DNA of 25,930 nucleotides. Source: SIG437 sp045576235 (lineage in GTDB: Bacteria; Bacillota; Clostridia; UBA1381; UBA9506). The stretch is taken from the NCBI GenBank assembly GCA_045576235.1, contig JAZNGA010000010.1, positions 1 through 25,930 of the forward strand. Reading direction: 5' to 3'. This document shows positions 7,368 to 14,989 of this stretch, piece by piece. A program made the translations under genes and the position numbers. The notes under the pieces are model-generated. The model was not told where the DNA came from, did no database searches, and was given only the letters and a program-made list of their open reading frames with translations. The first letter of the stretch is position 1. Each line of letters starts with the position of its first letter.

Positions 7368-7546
7368 GAGTTTGCAAAGCAAACTCAATGAATTGCCTGA
7401 CGGCATGAATTGAAACCTGCAGTTTCATGAATTGAGTCTGCGACTCATGAAACGCACCTGTCGGTGCATTAAAGGCAATTCAATTCATGGAGCGAAGCGA
7501 GAAATCATGGCGAAGCCAATTCATGACAACGGAGTTGTCAATTCAT
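7368..7546 (+). repeat. Hairpin array 1 (atgaattg / caattcat spacers)
   Basis: This is an array of small hairpins with different stems, separated by a constant spacer. The left half has atgaattg at 7388-7395, 7405-7412 and 7427-7434. The right half has its exact inverse caattcat at 7481-7488, 7517-7524 and 7539-7546. Stems: gagtttgc/gcaaactc (7368-7386), tgcc/ggca (7394-7405), gaaac/gtttc (7412-7426), gagtc/gactc (7434-7446), gcacc/ggtgc (7454-7467), then a centre near 7468-7480, a degenerate unit (7489-7502), tggc/gcca (7508-7518) and gacaac/gttgtc (7525-7539). The whole is therefore one large interrupted inverted repeat. It precedes the four-helix-bundle start codon by 17 bases. It is not CRISPR: the constant part is 8 bases and it inverts midway. 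Confidence 0.9.
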
Positions 7547-7563
7547 TAAAATGGAGAATAAGT

Positions 7564-7926
7564 ATGAAGGAAAATAAGCTTGTAGAATTGTCAAAGCAAT
7601 TTGCGGTAGATGTAGTTAATTTGTGTGCAGAGATTAAAGAAAAAAGAAAAGGAAATGTATTGCTCAACCAACTTTTAAGAAGTGGCACAAGTATAGGAGC
7701 TAATATACACGAAGCAAATTATGCTGCAAGTAAACCTGATTTTATAAATAAGTTTCAAATTGCACTCAAAGAGTGTTATGAAAGTGATTATTGGTTAGGA
7801 TTATTCAAGGACACAAAAATGATTACTGAGCAAGAATATAAAAAAATGTATGATAAATGCAGTAAAATTCGTAAACTGTTAATATCGTCGGTAAATACCG
7901 CAAAAGAAAATACAAAAGGAGATTAA
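7564..7926 (+). CDS. Four-helix-bundle protein (S23/IVS, Avd-like family)
   Basis: This is a small basic helical protein of the TIGR02436/PF05635 type: the S23 proteins encoded in 23S rRNA intervening sequences and the related Avd accessory proteins of diversity-generating retroelements. Diagnostic features are LLNQLLRSGTSIGANIHEANYA followed by FINKFQIALKECYESDYWLGLF. It is 120 aa, the family norm. The ATG at 7564 follows an atggaga ribosome-binding site; an open frame running back to 7432 only reads through the hairpin array and is not coding. The PH-domain gene starts 2 bases after its stop, so the two are coupled. The molecular role of stand-alone members is not known; nucleic-acid binding is suggested by relatives. 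No reverse transcriptase is present. Confidence 0.9.
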   Translation: MKENKLVELSKQFAVDVVNLCAEIKEKRKGNVLLNQLLRSGTSIGANIHEANYAASKPDFINKFQIALKECYESDYWLGLFKDTKMITEQEYKKMYDKCSKIRKLLISSVNTAKENTKGD

Positions 7927-7928
7927 AA

Positions 7929-8327
7929 ATGATTGATTTCAAGAACGCAACATTTTTTAAGTTAAAAAAGGTGGAGAACGAAAAGGCAGAGCCGTTAGTT
8001 GGACCATTACTGATTTCAGATGAAAGTATTATTTCTACATATAAAGGATTACGCGATCAGGTTGTTTTTACAAATAAAAGAATAATATCCATGAATGCAC
8101 AGGGAATAACAGGAACAAAACAAGATTATACGTCGATGCCATATTCTAAAATTCAGGTTTATTCTGTTGAAACAGTAGGTTTGGGTGAAAAATTATGGTA
8201 TGGGAATATGTCGGATTGTGAATTAGAACTATATTTTTCTGGTGTAGGAAAAGTTAAATTTGAATTCAGAGGAGAATCTGACATAAAAGAGATTTGTAAA
8301 ATGATTTCTGAGTATGTGCTAAGATAA
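7929..8327 (+). CDS. Bacterial PH-domain protein
   Basis: This is a single bacterial pleckstrin-homology domain, probably cytoplasmic. The pattern LLISDESIISTYKGLRDQVVFTNKRIISMNAQGITG, then SMPYSKIQVYSVETVG and later YFSGVGKVKFEFRG, is typical of widespread short PH-domain proteins of Firmicutes. At 132 aa it is essentially the whole domain. An aaaggag site lies at the end of the four-helix-bundle gene, and the gap to that gene is only 2 bases. No ligand or partner can be read from the sequence. Confidence 0.85.
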   Translation: MIDFKNATFFKLKKVENEKAEPLVGPLLISDESIISTYKGLRDQVVFTNKRIISMNAQGITGTKQDYTSMPYSKIQVYSVETVGLGEKLWYGNMSDCELELYFSGVGKVKFEFRGESDIKEICKMISEYVLR

Positions 8328-8332
8328 ACCGA

Positions 8333-8542
8333 TTGGCATCTAAATCGTTCACTGATTCTATAATTGACATATGCAGAATTTTATTTTATAAAATTCTTAA
8401 AAATGTCGTTGACCGGATAGGTGCAATCAATAGTTTAAACGACAGATTAGATTTTGCAATTGAAAAGGCAGATATTACCGAGAATGCAAAAACAGGTTGC
8501 AAAAAGGCAATGGAAAAGATTGAAATTATAGCGGGAAACTGA
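8333..8542 (+). CDS. Small hypothetical ORF, doubtful
   Basis: This is an open frame of 69 codons starting at a TTG six bases after the PH-domain stop, rich in Lys, Ile and Glu and probably helical (for example IEKADITENAKTGCKKAMEKIEIIAGN). I do not recognise it. There is no ribosome-binding site ahead of the TTG and no in-frame ATG until near the end, so it may be the 3' remnant of a decayed gene or be read by coupling to the gene before it. Confidence 0.3.
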   Translation: MASKSFTDSIIDICRILFYKILKNVVDRIGAINSLNDRLDFAIEKADITENAKTGCKKAMEKIEIIAGN

Positions 8543-8587
8543 AAAAAGTGTGACTGTTTTATTAATAAAAGAGAAGGAGAAATTAAA

Positions 8588-9652
8588 ATGAGTAGATTGT
8601 ATATCAAGGCAAAAGCTGTATTTATGAAAACTAGCGTGGGTAAGATTGCACGCAGATTGAAGCATTATGTTTCTTACAAAAAAGAAGATGCTATGAAATA
8701 TGTTAACAAAACATGGCCTGATGCTTCAGAACAGGAAAAGGAAAAAATTGCAAAAGATATGATGAAAGAAGCGAGAAAACACGAAGTTGTGTTTGAGGAA
8801 TATATTTTCCATCATTTCAGAGAAAAATCAGAAGAAGAGCGTCGAGCATATATTCCAATTTTAGAAGGTGTGGGATATTGTGAAAGATTAAATCAGTCTA
8901 AAAATCAAATAATCTTTGAGGATAAGGGAAATACATATAAAGTATTTAAAAAGTATTATAAAAGGGATCTTGTTGAAGTTTTAAGTTGGTCAAGGGAAGA
9001 AACAAAAGCATTTAAGGATTTTGTTGAGAAACATCCTCGTTTTATTATCAAACCTTTTAATGGAGCAAATGGTATAGGTATACGCATTGTAAATTTGGAG
9101 GAAGAGGGACCTGTTGATAAATTGTGTAAATCACTTAAAAATGAATTTAAGGGCGGATTTGTAGCAGAAGAACTTATAATTCAGGCAAAAGAACTGTCTG
9201 CTGTTAATGCAAGCTCTGTTAATACAATGCGAGTAATTACAATAAGAATGGATGATAGAATAGAGATTCTTCCTTGCGTTTGGAGAGTAGGTCAGGGTGG
9301 TAAATGTGTTGACAACGGCGGCTCAGGTGGGATTTTCTGCCTTTTGGACGACAATGGAGTTGTTATTTCAACTGCAGATGAAAACGGACAAGCATACGAC
9401 ATTCACCCTGATTCAAAAATTCCTTTAATTGGTTTTCAGGTTCCAAAATATCAGGAAGCAAGAGAATTTGTAAAGGAATTAGCAACTGTTGTTCATTCAA
9501 ATCGCTATTGCGGATGGGATATTGCTTTGACTGAAGACGGTTGGGTACTTCAGGAAGCAAATTCCCGTGGCGGAATAGTTGCAATTCAATGTCCATTAGG
9601 AAGAGGATTGAGAAAAGAAATGGATGCACTTATGAACGAATTGGGATTATAA
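8588..9652 (+). CDS. Sugar-transfer-associated ATP-grasp protein 1
   Basis: This is a predicted ATP-dependent carboxylate-amine ligase of the ATPgrasp_ST class (PF14397). The N-terminal ~140 residues are helical and variable. The ATP-grasp core follows: FIIKPFNGANGIGI (Lys155 plus Gly loop), the hinge VAEELI (192-197), SVNTMRV (210-216), DNGGSGGIF (242-250), and the metal-binding end GWDIALTEDG...LQEAN with Asp311, Glu323 and Asn325. It is 354 aa, and a gagaaggagaa site precedes the ATG. It starts a run of four ATP-grasp genes with spacings of 11, 11 and 74 bases. Known relatives lie in surface-polysaccharide loci and are thought to add amino acids or peptides; no glycosyltransferase is nearby here, so the substrate is unknown. 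Confidence 0.85.
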   Translation: MSRLYIKAKAVFMKTSVGKIARRLKHYVSYKKEDAMKYVNKTWPDASEQEKEKIAKDMMKEARKHEVVFEEYIFHHFREKSEEERRAYIPILEGVGYCERLNQSKNQIIFEDKGNTYKVFKKYYKRDLVEVLSWSREETKAFKDFVEKHPRFIIKPFNGANGIGIRIVNLEEEGPVDKLCKSLKNEFKGGFVAEELIIQAKELSAVNASSVNTMRVITIRMDDRIEILPCVWRVGQGGKCVDNGGSGGIFCLLDDNGVVISTADENGQAYDIHPDSKIPLIGFQVPKYQEAREFVKELATVVHSNRYCGWDIALTEDGWVLQEANSRGGIVAIQCPLGRGLRKEMDALMNELGL

Positions 9653-9663
9653 GGAGAATTGTT

Positions 9664-10731
9664 ATGCAGGAAAAACTTCAAAAATTATATTTCGGATTTT
9701 ATGAAAAAATTAAAAAATTTCTCATTTCCCGTCATGTAAAGTCAATTGCAAACAAGGACATTATTAAGAAAAATATCCTCACAGCAGAGGAAAGAAAGCA
9801 GGCAATAGATTTTTTTGGCCCATATGTGAAAATAAATCCTGTCTTTCATGCATTTTATAAAGAAAAAACCGGGAAATTTAATGCTGAAAATTTGCCGATA
9901 GATTTTTACATAAATTATGCAGATGAATATTTTAATGACAGAAATGCCTCTCACATTCTAGACAATAAGTGTTTATATCCTAGGTTGTTCCCTGGGGTGC
10001 CAATGATAGAAGTAATAGCAAGCCGTATGGGTGGATTTTGGTATGACTCTGATATGAAAATAATCAGTAAACGAGAATGGCTTGAAATTTTGGGGAAAGA
10101 AGAGGCAGTTTTCGTTAAGGTAGCGACAGATTCTTGTGGAGGAAAAGGTGTTAAATTTATTGAAAGAAATAAATTTGGCGAATTAGAGGAATTTCTAAAG
10201 AAACAAAAAGGTGATTTGGTTGTACAACAGCCATTTGTGCAGCATGAGTCATTTGCAAAACTTAATCCTGCCAGTGTAAACACATTAAGAATACTTTCGT
10301 TGCTTACAGAAGAAGGTGTTAAATTCTATTCTTCAATCGTTCGTATGGGTGTAGGAAATACAAAAGTGGATAATGCATCGCAAGGTGGTATATTCTGCGG
10401 ACTTGAAGATGATGGCACCCTTAAAGACACTGCTTACAGATTAAGTGGAGAAAGTTTTAAAAAGCATCCTGACAATGGAATTGTGTTTGATGGATATAAA
10501 ATTGTGGGACTTGATAAAGCCAAAGAACTTATCCTGAAAGCTCACCCGATGTTACCATATTTTCGCATGGTTTCATGGGATGTGGCAATCGACCAGAAAG
10601 GCGATGCATATATGCTGGAAACGAATTTTGCAAAAGGAAGTGTTAGTTTCCATCAACTTTCCAATGGTCCTCTTTTCGGTGAAGATACAAAGAAAATACT
10701 CGATGAAATATTTGAAAAAAATATGTTCTAA
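9664..10731 (+). CDS. Sugar-transfer-associated ATP-grasp protein 2
   Basis: This is a second ligase of the same class as its upstream neighbour. Core motifs: FVKVATDSCGGKGV (Lys152 and Gly-rich loop), LVVQQPFVQH (185-194), SVNTLRI (204-210), DNASQGGIF (236-244), and SWDVAIDQKG...LETN with Asp306, Glu319 and Asn321. It is 355 aa. I start at the ATG at 9664, after aaggaga; a longer frame from 9541 only overlaps the end of the previous gene. The N-terminal ~130 residues (MQEKLQKLYFGFYEKIKKFL and beyond) are not similar by eye to those of protein 1, which suggests different acceptors rather than a recent duplication. Confidence 0.85.
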   Translation: MQEKLQKLYFGFYEKIKKFLISRHVKSIANKDIIKKNILTAEERKQAIDFFGPYVKINPVFHAFYKEKTGKFNAENLPIDFYINYADEYFNDRNASHILDNKCLYPRLFPGVPMIEVIASRMGGFWYDSDMKIISKREWLEILGKEEAVFVKVATDSCGGKGVKFIERNKFGELEEFLKKQKGDLVVQQPFVQHESFAKLNPASVNTLRILSLLTEEGVKFYSSIVRMGVGNTKVDNASQGGIFCGLEDDGTLKDTAYRLSGESFKKHPDNGIVFDGYKIVGLDKAKELILKAHPMLPYFRMVSWDVAIDQKGDAYMLETNFAKGSVSFHQLSNGPLFGEDTKKILDEIFEKNMF

Positions 10732-10742
10732 AAGGTGTTATT

Positions 10743-12053
10743 ATGAATTTAAAAAACAAAACACTGCTTTTAATGGGCGGAAGTGCTTATGTTAAAGGTA
10801 TTAAAAAATATGTAGATGAAAAAGGTTTCCGCATTGTTGCGTTGGGACGCGATGCAAACACTCCTATTGCTAAAATCGCGGATGCTTTTTACAACATTGA
10901 CACACAAAATGTTGATGAGGTTTGTGAAGTCGTTGAAAAAGAAAAGGTTGATGGGATTTTTGTCGGTTCATCAGAGGTTAACATTAGCCCTGCTATTACA
11001 GTGAGTGAGAGAACGGGTTGCAATTTTTATTCAAACAGAGACCAGTGGGATATAATTTCTGATAAGGCTGAATTTAAAAAGCTTGCGCGCAAATATGGCG
11101 TACCCGTAACAAAAGAATATAAGGTTACAGAAGAGTTCTTAAGAGAAGACCTTGATAAGATTAAATATCCTGTTATTGTAAAGCCTGTCGATTCAAGTGG
11201 GGCAAGAGGAATGAATGCCTGCTATAATGAAGAGGAGCTTATAAAACATTATAAAGAAGCTCTCAAATGGTCAAAAAACAAAAAAATAATCGTTGAGGAG
11301 CTTGTTAACGGAGGAAGAGAAGTCTTTATTCACTATACAATTCAGGATGGTGAATTCTCACTTTCTATGGGATTTACGAAGTTTAAAGTAAACAGTCCTG
11401 AAAAGGAATATGTAAGCCTTCCGATTTTTCATATGTATCCATCATCACATATTGATATATATATCGACAAGGTTGATAAGGCTGCGAGGAAAATGTTCTC
11501 TGAAATAGGTCTTAAAAATGGTGTTGTAATGCTTCAGGGATTTGATATTGATGGCGAGTTTAAGTTTTTTGAATCAGGTTTCAGACTTGGCGGGGAACAG
11601 ATGTATATCTTTACTGACCATCAAAACGGCTTAAACTCTCTTGAGATGATGATTAATTATGCGTTGACGGGAAAAATGGCAGATTTTAAAGTCAGTGACA
11701 GAGATAATGCTCGATTTAAATGGCCTTGTTGTAACTATTATGTTCCTCTTAAAGCGGGAATTATTACCAAGGTTGAAGGTCTTGAAGAAGTTGAAAAAAT
11801 GGAAAGTGTGTTAAACATTACAGAGATGTTTAACATTGGTGATGAAATTTTGGACACTAATGCATTAGAGCGCGTTTGTATGCGTATTCATGTTTATGGA
11901 AAAACTGCAGAAGAGCTTGCAAGGAGTCTTGTTGAAATAAGTGCAACGCTTAAAATTTTAGACCAGAATGGCAATGATATGCAGATTGAACATTTAGAAT
12001 ACGAAAGATGCATGGCGGCAATTACGGAAGGCTGTCTTTTGTCTAAAAGATGA
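10743..12053 (+). CDS. ATP-grasp ligase, carbamoyl-phosphate-synthase/PurK-like type
   Basis: This is an ATP-grasp enzyme with a pre-ATP-grasp Rossmann domain (LLLMGGSAYVKGIKKYVDEKG and VDGIFVGSSEVNIS, residues ~8-95). The ATP-grasp domain carries YPVIVKPVDSSGARGM (Lys147), IIVEELVNGREVF (with an extra Gly; Glu185-Glu186) and FKFFESGFRLGGEQ. In the last motif the usual E-x-N is E-S-G (Glu277, Gly279), so one metal ligand may be lost. It is 436 aa, a normal length for amino-acid-ligase relatives. It sits 11 bases after ATP-grasp 2, in the same direction. The fold differs from the three ST-type neighbours, so it may make or activate a small molecule that they use; this is inference. An aaaggtgtta site precedes the ATG. 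Confidence 0.85.
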   Translation: MNLKNKTLLLMGGSAYVKGIKKYVDEKGFRIVALGRDANTPIAKIADAFYNIDTQNVDEVCEVVEKEKVDGIFVGSSEVNISPAITVSERTGCNFYSNRDQWDIISDKAEFKKLARKYGVPVTKEYKVTEEFLREDLDKIKYPVIVKPVDSSGARGMNACYNEEELIKHYKEALKWSKNKKIIVEELVNGGREVFIHYTIQDGEFSLSMGFTKFKVNSPEKEYVSLPIFHMYPSSHIDIYIDKVDKAARKMFSEIGLKNGVVMLQGFDIDGEFKFFESGFRLGGEQMYIFTDHQNGLNSLEMMINYALTGKMADFKVSDRDNARFKWPCCNYYVPLKAGIITKVEGLEEVEKMESVLNITEMFNIGDEILDTNALERVCMRIHVYGKTAEELARSLVEISATLKILDQNGNDMQIEHLEYERCMAAITEGCLLSKR

Positions 12054-12127
12054 TAATCAGAATGTTTTTGTATTATGCAACATAAGAGATTTAAATAAAA
12101 ATTTAAGAGTTTAGTGGAGGAATATTT

Positions 12128-13225
12128 ATGGACATAAAGAAAGTTGTTGATTATGCTCTAGATAAAATTCATATTATAAGCAGAAAGATTGGTGTGCAAA
12201 AGAATAATAAACATTATTTTAAGATGCTTTATGATAATGGTATAGAAATAAGAAGATTATCAAAAGAACAAAAAAAGGAAGTTGATGCTATTTATAAAAA
12301 GTATGGGTTTAAATATAGTTATAAAACTCATGAACTCGTATATTCAGTAACCGGAGAGTTTAATCCTGAAATTGTTCCCGAGGATCTTTTCCGCACAGAA
12401 ATAGAAATTTATCTTAACGATTATGATAGCAAGTATGTTTTAACAGATAAAAGTTATTTTAATATTTTTATGCCAAAACTGAAATTTCCTCATACAATTG
12501 TAAGAAATATTGAAGGATATTTTTATGACCATGATTATAATCTAATTACTTCTGAAAAGGCAAAGGAGCTTACTGCCTCTTATGACAAAGTTGTCTTTAA
12601 GCCGTCTGTCGAAAGTGGATTTGGAAGAAGTGTCGAACTTGTTTATACAAAGGAAAAAGATCCTCTCAAAATCAGTAAAAAGAATTTTGTGATTCAGGAA
12701 GTCATAAAGCAACATCATCAATTAGCGGTTCTTAATGAATCATCAGTGAATGTATGTAGAATGAAAACAATCTTTATTGATGGGGAGGTTCATATTATAT
12801 CGGTAGCACTAAGGGTTGGTGGAGTAGGAGAGTTTACTGACAATGGAATTTCAGCTGATGGTAAAGGAATGGTTGTTGTTGGAGTTGATAAAAATGGAAA
12901 ACTCCGCAAAAAAGGCTATTATTCCTGTGGTTTGTCAACAGAATGTAATCCTGCAGGGATAAAATTCGAAGGGTTTGAAGTGCCGGGATATGACAAAATG
13001 GTTGAAATGGCGAAAAAGGGCCATCAGCTATATCCGCGTGTAAAGTTTGCCGCATGGGATTTCTCTGTAGATGAACAGGGAGAGATTATTTGTATGGAAT
13101 ATAACTTAAGAGGTCCTGGCATCCTCTATTATCAATATGTTAATGGATCGCTATTGGGAAAATACACAGATAAAGTATGTGAATTTGCAAAAAAAGAAAA
13201 GAAAAGAAGGAGTATTTTCAGATAA
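12128..13225 (+). CDS. Sugar-transfer-associated ATP-grasp protein 3
   Basis: This is the third member of the ST class in the cluster, and the most divergent. Motifs: VVFKPSVESGFGRSV (Lys158), FVIQEVI (187-193), SSVNVCRM (205-212), DNGISADGKG (238-247, where the usual GG-IF is altered), and AAWDFSVDEQGEIICMEYN with Asp311, Glu324 and Asn326. It is 365 aa and ends in a basic tail (KKEKKRRSIFR). The 74-base gap from the previous gene holds a tggagga ribosome-binding site and no clear promoter. A strong bidirectional terminator follows, closing the cluster. Confidence 0.83.
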   Translation: MDIKKVVDYALDKIHIISRKIGVQKNNKHYFKMLYDNGIEIRRLSKEQKKEVDAIYKKYGFKYSYKTHELVYSVTGEFNPEIVPEDLFRTEIEIYLNDYDSKYVLTDKSYFNIFMPKLKFPHTIVRNIEGYFYDHDYNLITSEKAKELTASYDKVVFKPSVESGFGRSVELVYTKEKDPLKISKKNFVIQEVIKQHHQLAVLNESSVNVCRMKTIFIDGEVHIISVALRVGGVGEFTDNGISADGKGMVVVGVDKNGKLRKKGYYSCGLSTECNPAGIKFEGFEVPGYDKMVEMAKKGHQLYPRVKFAAWDFSVDEQGEIICMEYNLRGPGILYYQYVNGSLLGKYTDKVCEFAKKEKKRRSIFR

Positions 13226-13255
13226 TATAGAGTATGCATTAATTTATGCTTATAT

Positions 13256-13303
13256 AAAAAAGATGAGAAAACTGATTTTGCTGAGTTTTCTCATCTTTTC
13301 TTA
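13256..13303. terminator. Bidirectional terminator closing the ATP-grasp cluster and the cysK operon
   Basis: A perfect 15-bp stem (13259-13273 with 13284-13298) is flanked by T-rich sequence on the plus side (13296-13306) and, on the minus strand, by tttttatata. It serves the ATP-grasp run on the plus strand and the LUD gene on the minus strand. Confidence 0.92.
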
Positions 13304-13312
13304 TTTGCTACA

Positions 13313-13918
13313 TCAATATCCCAAATCTTCATTAATTAAAACGACTTCATATTCTGCGCCGCCGGGCTTTGTGAAAAGAACAGAAAAAATTTTGCAAATT
13401 CGCTCTTTTGAAGAACAATCGTAGCATTTTTCGGCGCTTGCTGCGCAGGGCGTGTTCCTTTCAAGCCTTTTAGCGTTAAGCGGAGCGGCGATGTTTCTTG
13501 CGCGGAAAAGTGTTTTTTCAAAATCGGGCTGAAGCTTGTTTTTTCCTGCAATGATATAAACCTTTTCGTGACCGAAGGAGATAGCGGCAACGCGGTTTCC
13601 TGTTCCGTCAATGTTGATGATTTCGCCTGTTTCGGAAATTCCGTTAGCAGAAGAAATGTAAATTTCTGCTGTTTTTGCCTCATCTAAAATTTCTCCAGGA
13701 GTTTTTCCCTCGGGTGCAAACCAGTGCCAGAAAACAGTGTTGTTTTTTAAAAGACTGTCATAAAGTCCCATGTCTTTAACTGTGACAGAACCGCCGATTC
13801 CGACTGTCTTATTATTAATTTCGCCTGCAAGATAGTCTTTAGCCTCTGCCGCAGATTCAAAACAACTGACTTTATAGCCCTTTTTTTCTAAGTTTTCTTT
13901 CGTTTTTGTAAAATCCAT
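13313..13918 (-). CDS. LUD-domain protein (LutC/DUF162-like)
   Basis: This is a protein of the lactate-utilisation LUD family, whose fold is shared with LutB/LutC. Features: GIGGSVTVKDMGL near residue 45, FAPEGKTPGEI, SSANGISETGEIINIDGTGNRVA, FGHEKVYIIAGKNK, and a Cys-rich segment NTPCAASAEKCYDCSSKERIC near the C-terminus. I start at the ATG at 13918, as an aaggagg site lies 5 bases ahead; a TTG at 13936 contains that site within its codons. The length is 201 aa. It follows cysK by 14 bases, so it is co-transcribed with it. Stand-alone members have no firmly assigned reaction; the Cys cluster may bind metal. No lutA or lutB is nearby. Confidence 0.87.
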   Translation of the reverse strand: MDFTKTKENLEKKGYKVSCFESAAEAKDYLAGEINNKTVGIGGSVTVKDMGLYDSLLKNNTVFWHWFAPEGKTPGEILDEAKTAEIYISSANGISETGEIINIDGTGNRVAAISFGHEKVYIIAGKNKLQPDFEKTLFRARNIAAPLNAKRLERNTPCAASAEKCYDCSSKERICKIFSVLFTKPGGAEYEVVLINEDLGY

Positions 13919-13932
13919 AATGTCCTCCTTAA

Positions 13933-14862
13933 TCAATCCCTGAACATATCTGTTGACAAATAGCGCTCTCCCGAATCGGGAAGCAGAGCGAGAATTGTTT
14001 TGCCTTTGTTTTCAGGAAGAATGGCAAGAGAAAGAGCAGCCCAGACTGCAGCGCCTGATGATATGCCGACAAGCAATCCTTCAGTTTTGGCGATTATGTT
14101 TCCCATTTCTTTTGCATCTTCTGTTGCAACAGTTATGATTTCATCATATATATCTGTGTCAAGCGTCTTTGGAATGAAGCCTGCGCCAATGCCCTGAATT
14201 CCGTGAGCGCCGCTTTTTCCCTCTGAAAGAACAGGGGAGTCTTCAGGCTCAACAGCAACAATTTTGATTTTTGGATTTTTGGATTTTAAAAATTTACCAA
14301 CACCTGAAATTGTTCCGCCTGTGCCGATTCCTGCGACAAAAATGTCGATGTTTCCTTCTGTGTCTTCCCAGATTTCAGGGCCCGTTGTGAGAAAGTGGAT
14401 TTGTGGGTTTGACGGGTTTTCAAATTGTCCCGGAATGAAGCTGTTTTCAATTTCTTCTTTTAATTCATTGGCTTTTTTAATGGCTCCGTTCATACCATCT
14501 TTTCCGGGAGTGAGAACAATTTCGGCGCCATATGCTTTTAAAAGCTTTATTCTTTCTTCAGACATTGTTTCGGGCATTGTGAGAATGATTCTCAAGCCCT
14601 TGACAGCGGCTATGGCTGCAAGACCAATCCCTGTGTTTCCGCTCGTTGGCTCGATTATAACGGAGTCTTCATTCAAGATTCCCTGTTTTTCTGCTTCCTC
14701 AATCATTGAAAGAGCAACTCTGTCTTTTGAGCTTCCGGCGGGATTGAAGCTTTCGAGCTTTGCTAAGAGCTTGCCTTTTAGCCCCTCAAGCCTTTCGATG
14801 TTTGACAGTTCAATAATTGGTGTTTTACCAATCAGTTCAGCTATTCCTTTATATATTTTCAT
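13933..14862 (-). CDS. cysK: Cysteine synthase (O-acetylserine sulfhydrylase)
   Basis: This PLP enzyme makes cysteine from O-acetylserine and sulfide. Motifs: IGKTPIIEL at the start, NPAGSSKDRVA with the PLP lysine (Lys46), EPTSGNTGIG (71-80), FIPGQFENPSNPQIH, and the phosphate-binding GIGTGGTISG. It is 309 aa, the standard length. The ATG at 14862 has an aaggag site ahead; an open frame running back to 15051 crosses its own promoter and is rejected. It heads a two-gene operon with the LUD gene, and its promoter lies back-to-back with that of the HAD gene. No T-box or SAM riboswitch fits in the short leader. Confidence 0.95.
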   Translation of the reverse strand: MKIYKGIAELIGKTPIIELSNIERLEGLKGKLLAKLESFNPAGSSKDRVALSMIEEAEKQGILNEDSVIIEPTSGNTGIGLAAIAAVKGLRIILTMPETMSEERIKLLKAYGAEIVLTPGKDGMNGAIKKANELKEEIENSFIPGQFENPSNPQIHFLTTGPEIWEDTEGNIDIFVAGIGTGGTISGVGKFLKSKNPKIKIVAVEPEDSPVLSEGKSGAHGIQGIGAGFIPKTLDTDIYDEIITVATEDAKEMGNIIAKTEGLLVGISSGAAVWAALSLAILPENKGKTILALLPDSGERYLSTDMFRD

Positions 14863-14893
14863 TTTTTTCTCCTTGTGTTTTGATTTCAGATAT

Positions 14894-14922
14894 ATTCTAA
14901 CACATTTGTAAACTTTATTCAA
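14894..14922 (-). promoter_or_regulatory. Promoter of cysK
   Basis: On the minus strand, TTGAAT (14922-14917) and TAGAAT (14899-14894) are separated by 17 bases. Confidence 0.7.
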
Positions 14923-14935
14923 CACCTGATGCGCC

Positions 14936-14964
14936 TTGACATCAAAAATTTTGATTGATATAAT
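14936..14964 (+). promoter_or_regulatory. Promoter of the HAD-rlmD operon
   Basis: Perfect TTGACA (14936-14941), a 17-base spacer and perfect TATAAT (14959-14964) lead into the start at 14990. The two divergent -35 elements are 13 bases apart. Confidence 0.9.
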
Positions 14965-14989
14965 ATAAATATGAAAGTGAGGGAGCGCT

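Noticed and set aside
7368..7546. CRISPR-like array
   Set aside because: The repeated part is only 8 bases, inverts midway, and the intervening sequences are self-complementary; no cas genes are present.
7432..7563. N-terminal extension of the four-helix-bundle protein
   Set aside because: The frame merely reads through the hairpin array; a ribosome-binding site and ATG at 7564 give the normal family length.
7564..7926. Diversity-generating retroelement (Avd)
   Set aside because: No reverse transcriptase, template repeat or variable repeat is found in the window.
13137..13424. 95-codon plus-strand open frame
   Set aside because: It overlaps the end of ATP-grasp 3, crosses the bidirectional terminator and enters the LUD gene antisense; there is no ribosome-binding site.
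14264..14911. 215-codon plus-strand open frame
   Set aside because: It lies wholly opposite cysK and its promoter; no ribosome-binding site and no family resemblance.
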